From NCBI RefSeq assembly GCF_000831385.1, contig NZ_AP014548.1:1405905-1469904 (forward strand): a DNA stretch of 64,000 bases, read 5' to 3'. Under the pieces are notes generated by a model. That model ran no database searches. It was given only the letters and a program-made list of their open reading frames with translations, and had not been told where the DNA came from. The DNA comes from Nonlabens marinus S1-08 (GTDB lineage Bacteria > Bacteroidota > Bacteroidia > Flavobacteriales > Flavobacteriaceae). The position numbers and the translations under genes are program-made. The first letter of the stretch is position 1, and the number at the start of each line of letters is the position of its first letter. This document shows positions 10,988 through 19,995 of the stretch, one piece after another.

Positions 10988-11263
10988 CTATACTATTGCA
11001 AGAATATCGTCTTCTCTCATCATAAGGTAATCGTTGCCTTCTACCTTAAGCTCTGTACCGCTATATTTACCATAAAGAACAGTGTCACCCACCTTTACAG
11101 TCATGTCGTGGTCTTTTTTTCCTTTTCCTACCGCAACTACGGTACCTTGTTGAGGTTTTTCTTTAGCGGTATCTGGAATATAAAGTCCAGAAGCCGTTTT
11201 TTGCTCTGCAGCAGTAGGTTCAATAAGAACTCTATCTGATAATGGTTGAATATTTAATGCCAT
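10988..11263 (-). CDS. groS: Co-chaperonin GroES (Hsp10)
   Basis: 91 residues, full length for the family. It has the N-terminal beta-barrel motif [10 protein letters not shown] and the mobile-loop region [18 protein letters not shown] that binds GroEL. It caps the GroEL ring. It follows secG after a strong terminator and about 140 bp, so it should have its own promoter. I found no convincing CIRCE element or exact -7 element in that gap. Confidence 0.98.
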   Translation of the reverse strand: MALNIQPLSDRVLIEPTAAEQKTASGLYIPDTAKEKPQQGTVVAVGKGKKDHDMTVKVGDTVLYGKYSGTELKVEGNDYLMMREDDILAIV

Positions 11264-11349
11264 TTTTAAAAAATGTTTTGTTGATTAATATGTGGTGGTA
11301 CTGTCTATAAATATGCCACATTACAATAGCTGACAAAACATCATAAAAT

Positions 11350-11380
11350 AAAATATCCAGCCGGTTGGGCTGGATATTTT
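11350..11380 (-). terminator. Terminator after secG
   Basis: A 13-bp perfect stem (AAAATATCCAGCC with GGCTGGATATTTT) with a 5-nt loop, 24 bp past the secG stop. It separates the miaB-secG run from groES-groEL. Confidence 0.85.
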
Positions 11381-11403
11381 GTCAGTTATTTGTATTGTTT
11401 GTC

Positions 11404-11736
11404 TTACTCGCTGTCTGGAATGACATTATTGTCAACTTCTGGAGCTACAGGTGTTTCTACTTCAACGGGATCTGCTACTTGAATTGCGCCGCTTCTGTTT
11501 TCTCTTATCAAGAATGAACTTGCACCTAGAATAAGTACTAATAATAAGGTAGAAAGTACCCAAGTACTTTTGTCAAGAAAATCTCCTGTTTTCTTAACAC
11601 CACCCAATTGCTGTGTTCCACCGCCACCAAAACTAGAGGACAAACCGCCACCTTTAGGGTTTTGCACCATAATTACTACTACTAGTAGAAAGGCAACAAA
11701 AATGATAAGCCCGATAAATATATAAAATGTAGTCAT
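11404..11736 (-). CDS. secG: Preprotein translocase subunit SecG
   Basis: 110 residues with two transmembrane helices (about 3-23 and 58-76). The loop between them contains the family motif VQNPKGGGLSSSFGGGG, then a TWVLSTLLLVL second helix. The acidic C-terminal tail is typical of Bacteroidota SecG. It is the small helper subunit of the SecYEG channel. Its ATG directly abuts the upstream gene, in a run of genes in a conserved order (lptE, TPR protein, secG). Confidence 0.95.
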   Translation of the reverse strand: MTTFYIFIGLIIFVAFLLVVVIMVQNPKGGGLSSSFGGGGTQQLGGVKKTGDFLDKSTWVLSTLLLVLILGASSFLIRENRSGAIQVADPVEVETPVAPEVDNNVIPDSE

Positions 11737-12555
11737 TTAGCTATTACTTTGTAAATTCTCAATTTCCCGAATTCGGTCTGCAAAGAAACCACTTTTTTCT
11801 GGATGTTGCAATTTTAAAACTTGATAGGATTTAATCGCCTTATCATAGTTTTTCTGAGCCAGATAAACCTTAGCTAAAGTCTCTGTCATTAGATGACTGC
11901 CGCTATCAATAGGCTCTATGGCTGGAGTATCGATAGGTCCTGTTTTTCGAGGTGTGATCTTAGGCTTTGACGCAAGGAACTCGTCGATACGTCGCATTTT
12001 CTCCTGGCGTTCTTCATCTTCTGGAACATCTCCTGAAGCTGTATGTTCTTTTTGATCTTCAGTGCTTCGATCAATCGGATTGATTGTTGTGAGCTTAAGC
12101 CATTCTTGAAAGCTGTGTTTTTCATTTTGTGTAAAATCCAGCACTTTTGGCTGGGATTCCTTTTTCTTTTCAAATAGATCCTGATCGGTGACTTGATCGA
12201 AGTTTTTATCAGCGTTGAGGTCTGTGGTTCTTACGACTACTTCTTCTGCATCTACTTCAATATTTTCTAATTGCTCTTGCTGTTGCTTGATTTGCTCACT
12301 GATCCTGTTCTGAATAAAAACCTCGGAAGTGATAAAATCAAATAAAACGGATCTGTCTGCGGTATGCGCAGCAGTAATTTGCAATTCTTTATTGTATTGT
12401 GGGCTCTGGATATTGTATAAGCCTTTGAGATACACGCTGCGTGCCGCTTGGAAATAGGGGTATTTTTTGATGACATCACCTATCAATTCCAGATCATCTG
12501 CATTCAGCTGACCTGGATTTGCTAGTATAGTATGTAGTCTGTTTTGATCTATCAT
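11737..12555 (-). CDS. TPR-like protein of the lptE-secG neighbourhood
   Basis: 272 residues with no signal peptide. The N-terminal 90 residues are helical (LNADDLELIGDVIKKYPYFQAARSVYLKGL), the middle is charged and probably flexible, and the C-terminal 60 residues form one clear TPR hairpin (TETLAKVYLAQKNYDKAIKSYQVLKLQHPEKSGFF is its span). The gene lies 1 bp after lptE and abuts secG, an arrangement common in Bacteroidota. The function is not established; a scaffold role in envelope transport is only inference. Confidence 0.75.
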   Translation of the reverse strand: MIDQNRLHTILANPGQLNADDLELIGDVIKKYPYFQAARSVYLKGLYNIQSPQYNKELQITAAHTADRSVLFDFITSEVFIQNRISEQIKQQQEQLENIEVDAEEVVVRTTDLNADKNFDQVTDQDLFEKKKESQPKVLDFTQNEKHSFQEWLKLTTINPIDRSTEDQKEHTASGDVPEDEERQEKMRRIDEFLASKPKITPRKTGPIDTPAIEPIDSGSHLMTETLAKVYLAQKNYDKAIKSYQVLKLQHPEKSGFFADRIREIENLQSNS

Positions 12556-12556
12556 G

Positions 12557-13069
12557 CTACCAGTTGGTTAGTGTGTCATTATAGATTTCTTGAGTAATTT
12601 GATCAAAAATAACTTCTAAAGCAGTGTCTAAAACTGCGTTTTGCAATTGCGTATTTGCTGGGTAATCGTAGTAAAAACTATAGGGTTTTTCAAAACTTTT
12701 CTCCTCGTCTTTATTGTTTGTAAAACGAACGTTGATGTCGATTGTTAATCGGTTTTGAGAGGCTCTGTTGTCTGCCGTGGCTGTAATAGGTGAGATGTAA
12801 AACCTTGTAATTTCACCCTGATAAAGGTAATCTCCATTCTGTGTAACCAGACTCAAACTGGTTTGATCTTGAATCAAATCCTGAAGAACAATGGTGAAAT
12901 CGCGCTCAATACCCACTTCTACTTGAGTGGCGGTGTACCCAAAATAATCAACCTGGAATGTTTTTACATTATCAGGAATAGAAACTCCGCTCAAGCTGTA
13001 AAACCCGCAAGAAGTCAAACTTATGGCGGCTATGAAAACAGCTACTGATTTGAATATTTTAGAGATCAT
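12557..13069 (-). CDS. lptE: LptE-family LPS-assembly lipoprotein
   Basis: 170 residues from ATG 13069. The start gives MISKIFKSVAVFIAAISLTSC, a clean lipoprotein signal with cysteine at residue 21. A longer reading from 13144 would add 25 residues with no signal character and overlap the upstream gene deeply. The mature part has the family pattern CGFYSLSGVSIPDNVKTF and a DINVRFTN beta region. LptE plugs the LptD barrel in the outer membrane and helps place LPS on the surface. The start overlaps the sigma-54 activator gene by 11 bp. Confidence 0.9.
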   Translation of the reverse strand: MISKIFKSVAVFIAAISLTSCGFYSLSGVSIPDNVKTFQVDYFGYTATQVEVGIERDFTIVLQDLIQDQTSLSLVTQNGDYLYQGEITRFYISPITATADNRASQNRLTIDINVRFTNNKDEEKSFEKPYSFYYDYPANTQLQNAVLDTALEVIFDQITQEIYNDTLTNW

Positions 13070-14366
13070 ATTGCTTAATTTTACGGTACAATGTCCGTTC
13101 TGATATACCCAAGTCATCTGCTGCAGCCTTGCGTTTACCTTCATGCCGTTCCAACGATTTTTTGATCAATTCAATTTCTTTATCTACTAGAGACAGTGAC
13201 TCTTCTTCCTCTACTTCTTGAGCAAAATCGTAGCGATCACTCACTGAATCTGGATTCGTATTTTTAGGAATCGCCTCCGATGGTTTCTCTTCTTGATCTT
13301 CCTGACTTACCTCATAGGCTTGATCAATCACATCTTCATAAGCATAAGAGCTACCATCATCTTTATCATCGCCATAGATGCGATTGATAAGACCTTGCTG
13401 CTTTTCTTGAACATCGCCACTGCTGCCGCTGTTCATCAGTTCATTAGTTAATTTTTTGAGATCGTTTAAGTCGTTTTTCATGTCAAACAATACTTTATAA
13501 AGGATCTCGCGCTCGTTAGCGAATTCTGTGTCGCTCGTTTTTTTGTTATTTCCAACTACCGCGGGTAAGTTGGTGCCGGCATCAGGCAGGTAGTGTTTCA
13601 GGGTAGCCGCTGTGATATTGCGGTCTTTTTCTAAAACGCTTATCTGTTCAGCAATGTTTCGCAGTTGACGTATGTTTCCACTCCAGCGGTAATTAGTTAA
13701 CACCGCTACCGCTGGTTCTTCTAATTTTAAAGTGGGCATTTTGTACTTACTAGCAAAATCAGAGGCAAACTTTCGGAAAAGCAAGTGAATATCCCCCTTG
13801 CGTTGCCGTAGTGGTGGTAATTCAATCTCTACGGTACTCAAACGGTAATACAGATCCTCTCTGAATTTCCCTTTCTCTATAGCGGTAAACATGTTCACAT
13901 TAGTAGCTGCTACAATGCGAACGTCTGTTTTTTGAGTTTGTGAAGAGCCTACTTTAAGGAACTCTCCATTTTCCAGCACTCTTAACAATCGAACTTGAGT
14001 AGGCAATGGTAATTCACCTACTTCATCCAGAAATATGGTGCCGCCATCAGCAACTTCAAAATAGCCGCTTCTTGTTTGAGTCGCGCCTGTAAAAGCTCCT
14101 TTCTCGTGACCAAAAAGCTCTGAGTCAATTGTTCCCTCTGGAATGGCTCCACAGTTTACTGCAATATACTTTGCATGCTTGCGGAAAGATTGTGAGTGGA
14201 TGATCCTAGGGATACTTTCTTTACCAACACCACTTTCTCCTGTAACCAATACAGAAATATCAGTAGGTGCAACTTGTAATGACTTTTCTATAGCTCGATT
14301 GAAGGTGGGGTCGTTACCTATAAGCTCAAATCTCTGTTTGACAGATTGTACGGTTTCCATATTCAA
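13059..14366 (-). CDS. Sigma-54-dependent transcriptional activator without receiver domain
   Basis: 435 residues. The AAA+ domain starts almost at the N-terminus (about residues 12-245): Walker A GESGVGKE near 43-50, the sigma-54 contact loop GAFTGA near 90-95, and Walker B IFLDEVGELP. A variable, acidic linker follows, then a Fis-type helix-turn-helix at the C-terminus (KAAADDLGISERTLYRKIKQYDL spans it). There is no receiver, PAS or GAF domain, so control must come from other proteins or from expression level. It sits between miaB and lptE, a common Bacteroidota gene order. It would act with RpoN, which is not in this window. Confidence 0.92.
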   Translation of the reverse strand: MNMETVQSVKQRFELIGNDPTFNRAIEKSLQVAPTDISVLVTGESGVGKESIPRIIHSQSFRKHAKYIAVNCGAIPEGTIDSELFGHEKGAFTGATQTRSGYFEVADGGTIFLDEVGELPLPTQVRLLRVLENGEFLKVGSSQTQKTDVRIVAATNVNMFTAIEKGKFREDLYYRLSTVEIELPPLRQRKGDIHLLFRKFASDFASKYKMPTLKLEEPAVAVLTNYRWSGNIRQLRNIAEQISVLEKDRNITAATLKHYLPDAGTNLPAVVGNNKKTSDTEFANEREILYKVLFDMKNDLNDLKKLTNELMNSGSSGDVQEKQQGLINRIYGDDKDDGSSYAYEDVIDQAYEVSQEDQEEKPSEAIPKNTNPDSVSDRYDFAQEVEEEESLSLVDKEIELIKKSLERHEGKRKAAADDLGISERTLYRKIKQYDL

Positions 14367-15836
14367 TTATGCTTTATATCTAACTGGACCTTCCATATCA
14401 CTATAACCTATGGCTTCACCTATTAAGGTTGCTCCAGTGCAATCATCAACTCGCACCATCACCATGTCGCCCACCTTATAATCCCCTTTCGGGAAGACGG
14501 TAGTTAGCATGTGTGAGGTTTTTCCAGCCCATTGATCGGTAGATTTTTTAGATTCTTTCTCAATTAAGACCTCTACAATATTGTTAAGGTTTGCGGCGGT
14601 GCGCATGGCGCTGTGCTCCTGTTGTAGGTTGATGATTTCTACTAGTCTACGTTGTTTTATCTCGGCTGGAACATCGTCTTCCATTTTACGAGCTGCTAGC
14701 GTCCCTGGACGCTCAGAGTAAGCAAACATAAATCCAAAATCATAACCCACATAGCGCATTAAACTTAAGGTGTCTTCATGGTCTTCCTCTGTTTCGGTTG
14801 GGAAACCTGTAATCATGTCTTGTGATATAGCCACACCAGGAATAATTGCTTTGACCCGGTCGATGAGATCCATGTACTCTTGGCGAGTATGCAAGCGGTT
14901 CATTTCTTTTAAGATGCGATCGCTTCCAGATTGTACTGGTAGGTGAATGTAATCGCAAATATTTCTATGTGCTGCCATCGCATGCAACACATCGTCGCTA
15001 ATGTCTTGCGGATTGCTGGTTGAAAATCGGACCCTCATGCCAGGTTGCGCATTAGCTACCTTGTGTAATAACTGGGCGAAATCTACCGCGGTAGCTTTAG
15101 CCATCTTGCTGGCTTTTTTAAAGTCTTTTTTGAGACCACCACCATACCATAAATAGGAGTCTACATTTTGACCTAGTAAGGTCACTTCTTTAAAACCTTT
15201 AGAAGCCAAATCATTGATTTCTTCAAGAATGGAATAAGGATCACGGCTGCGCTCGCGTCCACGGGTAAATGGCACCACACAGAAGGTACACATGTTATCG
15301 CACCCACGGGTTATAGACACAAACGCGCTTACTCCATTCGATTGTAATCGTACAGGAGCAACATCGCCATAAGTTTCATCCCTGGATAAAAGAACATTTA
15401 CGGCATCCCTTCCTTCATCAATTTCTGCAATAAGATTAGGCAAGTCTTTGTAAGCGTCAGGCCCTACCACCATATCCACAATCTTTTCTTCCTCTAGAAA
15501 CTTAGATTTTAATCGCTCTGCCATACAACCTAGGACACCCACCTTCATATTAGGATTGTGACTGGCTTTGACGGCGTTATATTTTTCTAGACGCTTACGA
15601 ACCGTTTGCTCTGCCTTGTCACGTATAGAACATGTGTTCACTAATACAAGATCAGCTTCTTCTAGGTTTTGGGTCGTGTTAAATCCTTGAGTTGCTAGTA
15701 TAGAGGCAACCACCTCACTATCTGCAAAATTCATTTGACATCCGTAACTTTCTATAAAAAGCTTCCTTTTATTTTGTTCCATAGGCGCAACCTTCATCGC
15801 TGTGCCCTGTATATTTTCATCAATAATCTTTTCCAT
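14367..15836 (-). CDS. miaB: tRNA-2-methylthio-N6-dimethylallyladenosine synthase MiaB
   Basis: 489 residues from ATG 15836. It adds the 2-methylthio group to i6A37 of tRNAs reading UNN codons. The N-terminal UPF0004 domain has YGCQMN, NTCSIR and GCMAER, whose cysteines bind the auxiliary iron-sulfur cluster; the radical SAM domain has CDNMCTFC (CxxxCxxC); a TRAM domain ends the protein. A longer reading from 15959 is rejected: a promoter at 15860-15892 would start RNA after that ATG, and the extra residues look non-coding (a palindrome copy and RFRESE). It heads the run miaB, sigma-54 activator, lptE, TPR, secG. Confidence 0.95.
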   Translation of the reverse strand: MEKIIDENIQGTAMKVAPMEQNKRKLFIESYGCQMNFADSEVVASILATQGFNTTQNLEEADLVLVNTCSIRDKAEQTVRKRLEKYNAVKASHNPNMKVGVLGCMAERLKSKFLEEEKIVDMVVGPDAYKDLPNLIAEIDEGRDAVNVLLSRDETYGDVAPVRLQSNGVSAFVSITRGCDNMCTFCVVPFTRGRERSRDPYSILEEINDLASKGFKEVTLLGQNVDSYLWYGGGLKKDFKKASKMAKATAVDFAQLLHKVANAQPGMRVRFSTSNPQDISDDVLHAMAAHRNICDYIHLPVQSGSDRILKEMNRLHTRQEYMDLIDRVKAIIPGVAISQDMITGFPTETEEDHEDTLSLMRYVGYDFGFMFAYSERPGTLAARKMEDDVPAEIKQRRLVEIINLQQEHSAMRTAANLNNIVEVLIEKESKKSTDQWAGKTSHMLTTVFPKGDYKVGDMVMVRVDDCTGATLIGEAIGYSDMEGPVRYKA

Positions 15837-15859
15837 CTTCACGATCTGAATTCGAGCCG

Positions 15860-15892
15860 CAAAGATAGTTTTTTTGCCGTTGATGTGACAAA
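15860..15892 (-). promoter_or_regulatory. Promoter of miaB
   Basis: On the minus strand TTTG (15892-15889), a 21-nt spacer and TATCTTTG (15867-15860) match the Bacteroidota promoter TTTG / TAnnTTTG. Transcription would begin near 15856, 20 nt before the chosen ATG. Confidence 0.75.
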
Positions 15893-15931
15893 GTGGCAGC
15901 AAGTTTCTTGTTGAGGTTGGTGTGGGTTTTT

Positions 15932-15947
15932 CGCTTTCGCGAAAGCG
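15932..15947. repeat. 16-bp palindrome, copy 5
   Basis: Perfect copy upstream of the miaB promoter, in the miaB-topA gap. Confidence 0.95.
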
Positions 15948-15999
15948 AACTACCATCAATTATATGGCTTCTAATGCTAATTTTAATGTTGGAAAAGAA

Positions 16000-16039
16000 G
16001 GAAACTGCCTGTGAGATGCGACAGGTATTTCCCTTTTTT
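16000..16039 (+). terminator. Orphan terminator-like hairpin in the miaB-topA gap
   Basis: Outer stem GGAAA/TTTCC (16000-16004 with 16028-16032), inner stem CCTGT/ACAGG (16008-16012 with 16021-16025), 8-nt loop, then six T at 16034-16039 on the plus strand. No plus-strand gene ends here: the flanking genes diverge. It may close a small RNA starting within about 15950-16000, or be a remnant. The rest of the 340-bp gap holds the two divergent promoters and one palindrome. Confidence 0.5.
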
Positions 16040-16121
16040 CTATTTACCCTATTACGATAACATCCAGCGAATGAAATTGTTACCCCAAATATAAGAGTTG
16101 TAAACTACTGTTATACAGCAT

Positions 16122-16155
16122 TTTGTATTATAAACAAAAATATCCTATACCTTTG
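16122..16155 (+). promoter_or_regulatory. Promoter of topA
   Basis: TTTG at 16122-16125, a 22-nt spacer, then TACCTTTG at 16148-16155, an exact -7 element. The start of RNA would be near 16160, 17 nt before the topA ATG. Confidence 0.75.
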
Positions 16156-16176
16156 CAGCTTAAATCAAGTATTTGA

Positions 16177-18717
16177 ATGGCAAAAAATCTGGTAATAGTG
16201 GAGTCGCCCGCTAAGGCGAAGACTATAGAGAAATTTTTAGGTAAGGATTATACGGTGGCATCCAGTTTTGGGCACATCGCTGACCTGCCTGCAAAGGAAT
16301 TGGGTGTTGATGTGGACCAGAATTTTGAGCCTAAATATATTGTTAGCAGCGATAAAAAGGACCTTGTCAAGAAACTTAAAAAAATGGCGGCCGACTCAGA
16401 TATGGTCTGGCTAGCTAGTGATGAGGACCGTGAGGGGGAAGCTATTGCATGGCACCTTGCCGAGCAATTGGACTTGAAAAAAGATAAAACCAAACGTATT
16501 GTATTTAATGCAATTACTAAAAGTGCTGTTCAAAATGCCATTGACAACCCTAGAAGTATTGATTATGATCTAGTCAATGCACAGCAGGCAAGGCGTGTGC
16601 TGGATCGAATTGTAGGTTACGAAATATCTCCTATTCTATGGAGAAAAGTAAAAGGTGGTGCTAGTGCCGGTAGAGTGCAATCTGTAGCGGTACGATTGAT
16701 CGTGGAAAGGGAACAAGAGATCATCGATTTTAAAAGCGATGATTTTTATCGAGTAGATGCTGATTTTGCTACTAAGGATAAGAAAACGGTAAAAGCAAAA
16801 CTTCCTTCTAATCTTTCTTCTCGTAAGGAAGCAGAAGATTTTTTAGAACTTAATAAAGGAGCTGCATATCATGTTTCTGACTTGGTTAAAAAACCAGCTA
16901 AAAAGTCACCGGCTCCACCATTTACAACTTCCACATTACAACAGGAAGCTTCTAGAAAGCTTTCATTTAATGTAAGCCGTACGATGCAACTGGCACAGCG
17001 ACTGTATGAAGCCGGTCTCATTACATATATGAGAACTGACAGTGTGAACTTAAGTAAGGAAGCAAAGTCTGGGGCTAAAGAAGAAATTGAAAAAGCCTAT
17101 GGAAAAGACTTCCATATGGAGCGCAACTACAAAGGAAAGTCAAAAGGAGCTCAAGAGGCACACGAGGCGATTCGTCCAACGGATTTCCATTTACACTCAG
17201 CCGGTGCAGATCGCGATCAGACCCGTTTGTATGAACTGATCTGGAAACGTGCGATCGCTTCACAAATGAGTGATGCAAAACTAGAGCGTACAAATGTCAC
17301 GATTGCTGCAGACAAGCACGACAAGAACTTTACTGCCAGTGGAGAGATCGTAAAATTTGAAGGTTTCTTGAAAGTATATCTTGAAAGTACTGATGATGAA
17401 GACCTAGAACAAGAAGGCCTCTTGCCAGACTTGAAGAAAGGGCAACCATTAGATAACTTAGGAATTACTGCAACAGAGCGATTTACAAGACCGCCTTATC
17501 GTTATACAGAAGCTTCTCTGGTAAAAAAATTAGAGGAATTAGGAATAGGTCGACCATCTACTTATGCTCCAACCATTACGACGATACAAAATCGCAAGTA
17601 TGTGGAGAAAGGAATAAGCATGGGTGAGGAGCGATCCTACGTGCAACTGGTTCTAAAAAAGGATGCGATTAAGGAAGTAGGACTTTCAGAAACCACAGGA
17701 AGCAGTAAAGGAAAATTAATCCCAACGGACGTAGGTCGCGTGGTAAATGATTTTCTAGTAGAGCATTTTAAAAATATACTGGACTACAACTTTACGGCGA
17801 GAGTCGAAGAATCCTTTGACAATATTGCAGAAGGAAAAGAGGAATGGACAGACATGATGAACCATTTCTATAAAGATTTTCATCCAACAGTAACTGACGT
17901 AGCTGAAAATGCGGAACGAGAAGTAGGGGAGCGTGTTCTAGGGACTGACCCTAAAACAGGCAAACCTATATCGGTAAGATTAGGGCGATTCGGCGCAATG
18001 GCGCAAATAGGAACCGTTGAGGATGAAGAGAAGCCTCAATTTGCTAGTTTATTACCTTCGCAATCTTTAAATACCGTTACCCTTGAGGAAGTCATGGACT
18101 TGTTTAAACTGCCACGTACAGTTGGGGAATATAACGGTCACCCAGTTGAGGTAAATCAAGGAAGATTTGGACCTTATGTGAAATTCAACGAGAAAACCTT
18201 TGTATCTCTAGAAGAAGGTGATGATCCATTGACCCTCACATTTGAACGTGCTGGAGAGCTTATTGCTCAAAAGGAAAAAGCAGATGCTCCTATATATATG
18301 TATGATGAGCAGCCTGTTACTAAAGGTGTGGGTAGATTTGGTCCTTTTATTAAATGGGCGGGCATGTTTATCTCAGTCAATAAGAAGTATGATTTTGATA
18401 ACCTTTCAAATGACGATATTGAAACCTTGATCAAGGATAAAATTCAAAAGGAAAAGGATAAGTTAATCGTTGATTGGGAAGAGGAAGGCATTCGTATTGA
18501 AAAGGCTCGATGGGGTAGGCATAATGTGATCAAAGGCAAAACTAAAATTGAGCTAGCCAAAACCATAGACCCTTTGAAAATTACTTTGGAGGAAGCTAAG
18601 GAAATGATCGCTAAGAAAGCGCCCAAGAAAAAGACAGCTGCCAAGAAGAAAACCGCAGCTAAGAAAAAAGCACCCGCTAAAAAGAAGACCGCTTCCGCGA
18701 AAGCGAAAAAGAAATAA
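16177..18717 (+). CDS. topA: DNA topoisomerase I (type IA)
   Basis: 846 residues. The Toprim domain at the N-terminus has VIVESPAKAKTIEKFLG and the acidic DEDREGEAIAWHL motif (near residues 87-99). The active-site tyrosine is in GLITYMRTDS near residue 285. The C-terminal part has Bacteroidota-type repeats instead of classic Cys4 zinc fingers (motifs such as RLGRFGAMAQIG, NQGRFGPYVKF, GVGRFGPFIKW), then a Lys-Ala-rich tail from about 815. The tail resembles that of histone H1-like proteins and probably binds DNA non-specifically. A one-mismatch copy of the palindrome lies in the tail. The next gene begins 6 bp after the stop. Confidence 0.98.
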   Translation: MAKNLVIVESPAKAKTIEKFLGKDYTVASSFGHIADLPAKELGVDVDQNFEPKYIVSSDKKDLVKKLKKMAADSDMVWLASDEDREGEAIAWHLAEQLDLKKDKTKRIVFNAITKSAVQNAIDNPRSIDYDLVNAQQARRVLDRIVGYEISPILWRKVKGGASAGRVQSVAVRLIVEREQEIIDFKSDDFYRVDADFATKDKKTVKAKLPSNLSSRKEAEDFLELNKGAAYHVSDLVKKPAKKSPAPPFTTSTLQQEASRKLSFNVSRTMQLAQRLYEAGLITYMRTDSVNLSKEAKSGAKEEIEKAYGKDFHMERNYKGKSKGAQEAHEAIRPTDFHLHSAGADRDQTRLYELIWKRAIASQMSDAKLERTNVTIAADKHDKNFTASGEIVKFEGFLKVYLESTDDEDLEQEGLLPDLKKGQPLDNLGITATERFTRPPYRYTEASLVKKLEELGIGRPSTYAPTITTIQNRKYVEKGISMGEERSYVQLVLKKDAIKEVGLSETTGSSKGKLIPTDVGRVVNDFLVEHFKNILDYNFTARVEESFDNIAEGKEEWTDMMNHFYKDFHPTVTDVAENAEREVGERVLGTDPKTGKPISVRLGRFGAMAQIGTVEDEEKPQFASLLPSQSLNTVTLEEVMDLFKLPRTVGEYNGHPVEVNQGRFGPYVKFNEKTFVSLEEGDDPLTLTFERAGELIAQKEKADAPIYMYDEQPVTKGVGRFGPFIKWAGMFISVNKKYDFDNLSNDDIETLIKDKIQKEKDKLIVDWEEEGIRIEKARWGRHNVIKGKTKIELAKTIDPLKITLEEAKEMIAKKAPKKKTAAKKKTAAKKKAPAKKKTASAKAKKK
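18690..18705. repeat. Variant of the 16-bp palindrome (one mismatch), in topA
   Basis: CGCTTCCGCGAAAGCG, one T-to-C change from the core. Encodes ASAKA in the lysine-rich tail. The identical variant occurs in gldL. Confidence 0.7.
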
Positions 18718-18723
18718 ACCTCT

Positions 18724-19884
18724 ATGATATTAGAGTATCTCAAACCTATCAGTGAAACGACAGTCGCACACGCTAGGATTCAGGAACCAAGAACTTTAGG
18801 CGAGACCATCCGGCTGCACACAGCACAGGATGGTCTTCCTGATTTAGACAATGCAGATCTTGCAATCATTTCTATTTTAGAAAATCGGAAGGACGCAAAT
18901 GCTGTATTTCAGGTGGAAAGCCTGGATGGTGTCCGTAGAAAGTTATATGAACTCTTTCCAGGAAACTGGCATGCAGACATTGTAGATTTAGGAGACATTG
19001 TTGCAGGAGATCAAGTGGAGGATACGTATTATGTGGTTCGTGAACTCACCACATATTTACTTAAGGAAAATATCTTGCCCATTTTCATAGGTGGAAGTCA
19101 GGATTTGATGTATCCTATGTATAGAGCTTTTGATGATTACCGTACCATGATCAATGTGGTCAACATCGATAGTCGATTTGACTTGGGCAACATTGAGATG
19201 CCTATCAGTAGTCGAAGCTATGTTGGGAAAATGGTAGCGACTGAACCTTACAATTTATTTAATTACAGCAATTTAGGCTACCAGACTTATTTCAACTCAC
19301 AAGACGAGATCTCCCTTTTAGACCGTTTGTACTTTGATGCAGTCCGATTAGGGGAGTTGGATTCTGATATAACCATAGCAGAATCCGTTTTAAGAGACGC
19401 TGATCTCGTCGGAATTGACATAAAAAGCATCCGATCTGGAGATTTAAATTACGATAAAGGGGACGCAAATGGGTTTCAATCTGCACAGATGTGCCGTTTA
19501 TCGAGATATTCTGGAATCAGTGATCGATTAAAAGCGTTTGGAGTTTTTGAGATTCCTGCAGGTGATTTTGAGTTGATGTGGAGCGCTGTCTCACAGGTAG
19601 TTTGGTACTTTATTGAAGGCTATAATTATCGCAGTAATGAGTATCCAATTGACGTTTCTAATGGCTTTTTAAAATACCAGGTACCCATTGATGATGAGGT
19701 ACTTACGTTCTATAAGTCTGGCAAAACAGAGCGTTGGTGGATCGAACTTCCATTTATTTCACATGTTAATAATAAACTAAAACAATACACGTTATTACCC
19801 TGTGATAAAAAAGATTATCTAGAGGCAACAAATCAAATTTTACCAGAACGCTGGTTGAAAGCTAGACAGAAAAACGAGATATAA
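18724..19884 (+). CDS. Ureohydrolase (arginase/formimidoylglutamase)-family protein with degenerate metal site
   Basis: 386 residues with the arginase fold signature order, usually annotated as formimidoylglutamase in Bacteroidota. The metal-binding motifs are damaged: GGxH is GGSQD (His to Gln), DAHxD is DSRFD (His to Arg), and SxDxDxxDP is GIDIKSIRSGD (second Asp to Lys). Three of the six usual manganese ligands are therefore absent, so hydrolase activity is unlikely. It starts 6 bp after topA and precedes gldK by about 110 bp, a neighbourhood seen in other gliding flavobacteria. A structural or regulatory role tied to T9SS is inference. No histidine-utilisation genes are nearby. Confidence 0.8.
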   Translation: MILEYLKPISETTVAHARIQEPRTLGETIRLHTAQDGLPDLDNADLAIISILENRKDANAVFQVESLDGVRRKLYELFPGNWHADIVDLGDIVAGDQVEDTYYVVRELTTYLLKENILPIFIGGSQDLMYPMYRAFDDYRTMINVVNIDSRFDLGNIEMPISSRSYVGKMVATEPYNLFNYSNLGYQTYFNSQDEISLLDRLYFDAVRLGELDSDITIAESVLRDADLVGIDIKSIRSGDLNYDKGDANGFQSAQMCRLSRYSGISDRLKAFGVFEIPAGDFELMWSAVSQVVWYFIEGYNYRSNEYPIDVSNGFLKYQVPIDDEVLTFYKSGKTERWWIELPFISHVNNKLKQYTLLPCDKKDYLEATNQILPERWLKARQKNEI

Positions 19885-19929
19885 TCAGACTTAGCAAGCA
19901 TTTAATAATTACAAACTGAAAGAAAAAAG

Positions 19930-19960
19930 TTGGCGGTATCAATTCTTTTAGATAGGTTTA
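19930..19960 (+). promoter_or_regulatory. Possible promoter of gldK
   Basis: TTG at 19930-19932, a 20-nt spacer, then TAGGTTTA at 19953-19960, one base off the -7 consensus. Transcription would start near 19965, before the ATG at 19996. Confidence 0.4.
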
Positions 19961-19995
19961 CCAGCTTAATTCTTAAACCAAAGAGGAACATATTT

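Noticed and set aside
15837..15959. 41-residue N-terminal extension of MiaB
   Set aside because: The promoter maps inside it, and the palindrome is read there in a frame not used in real genes.
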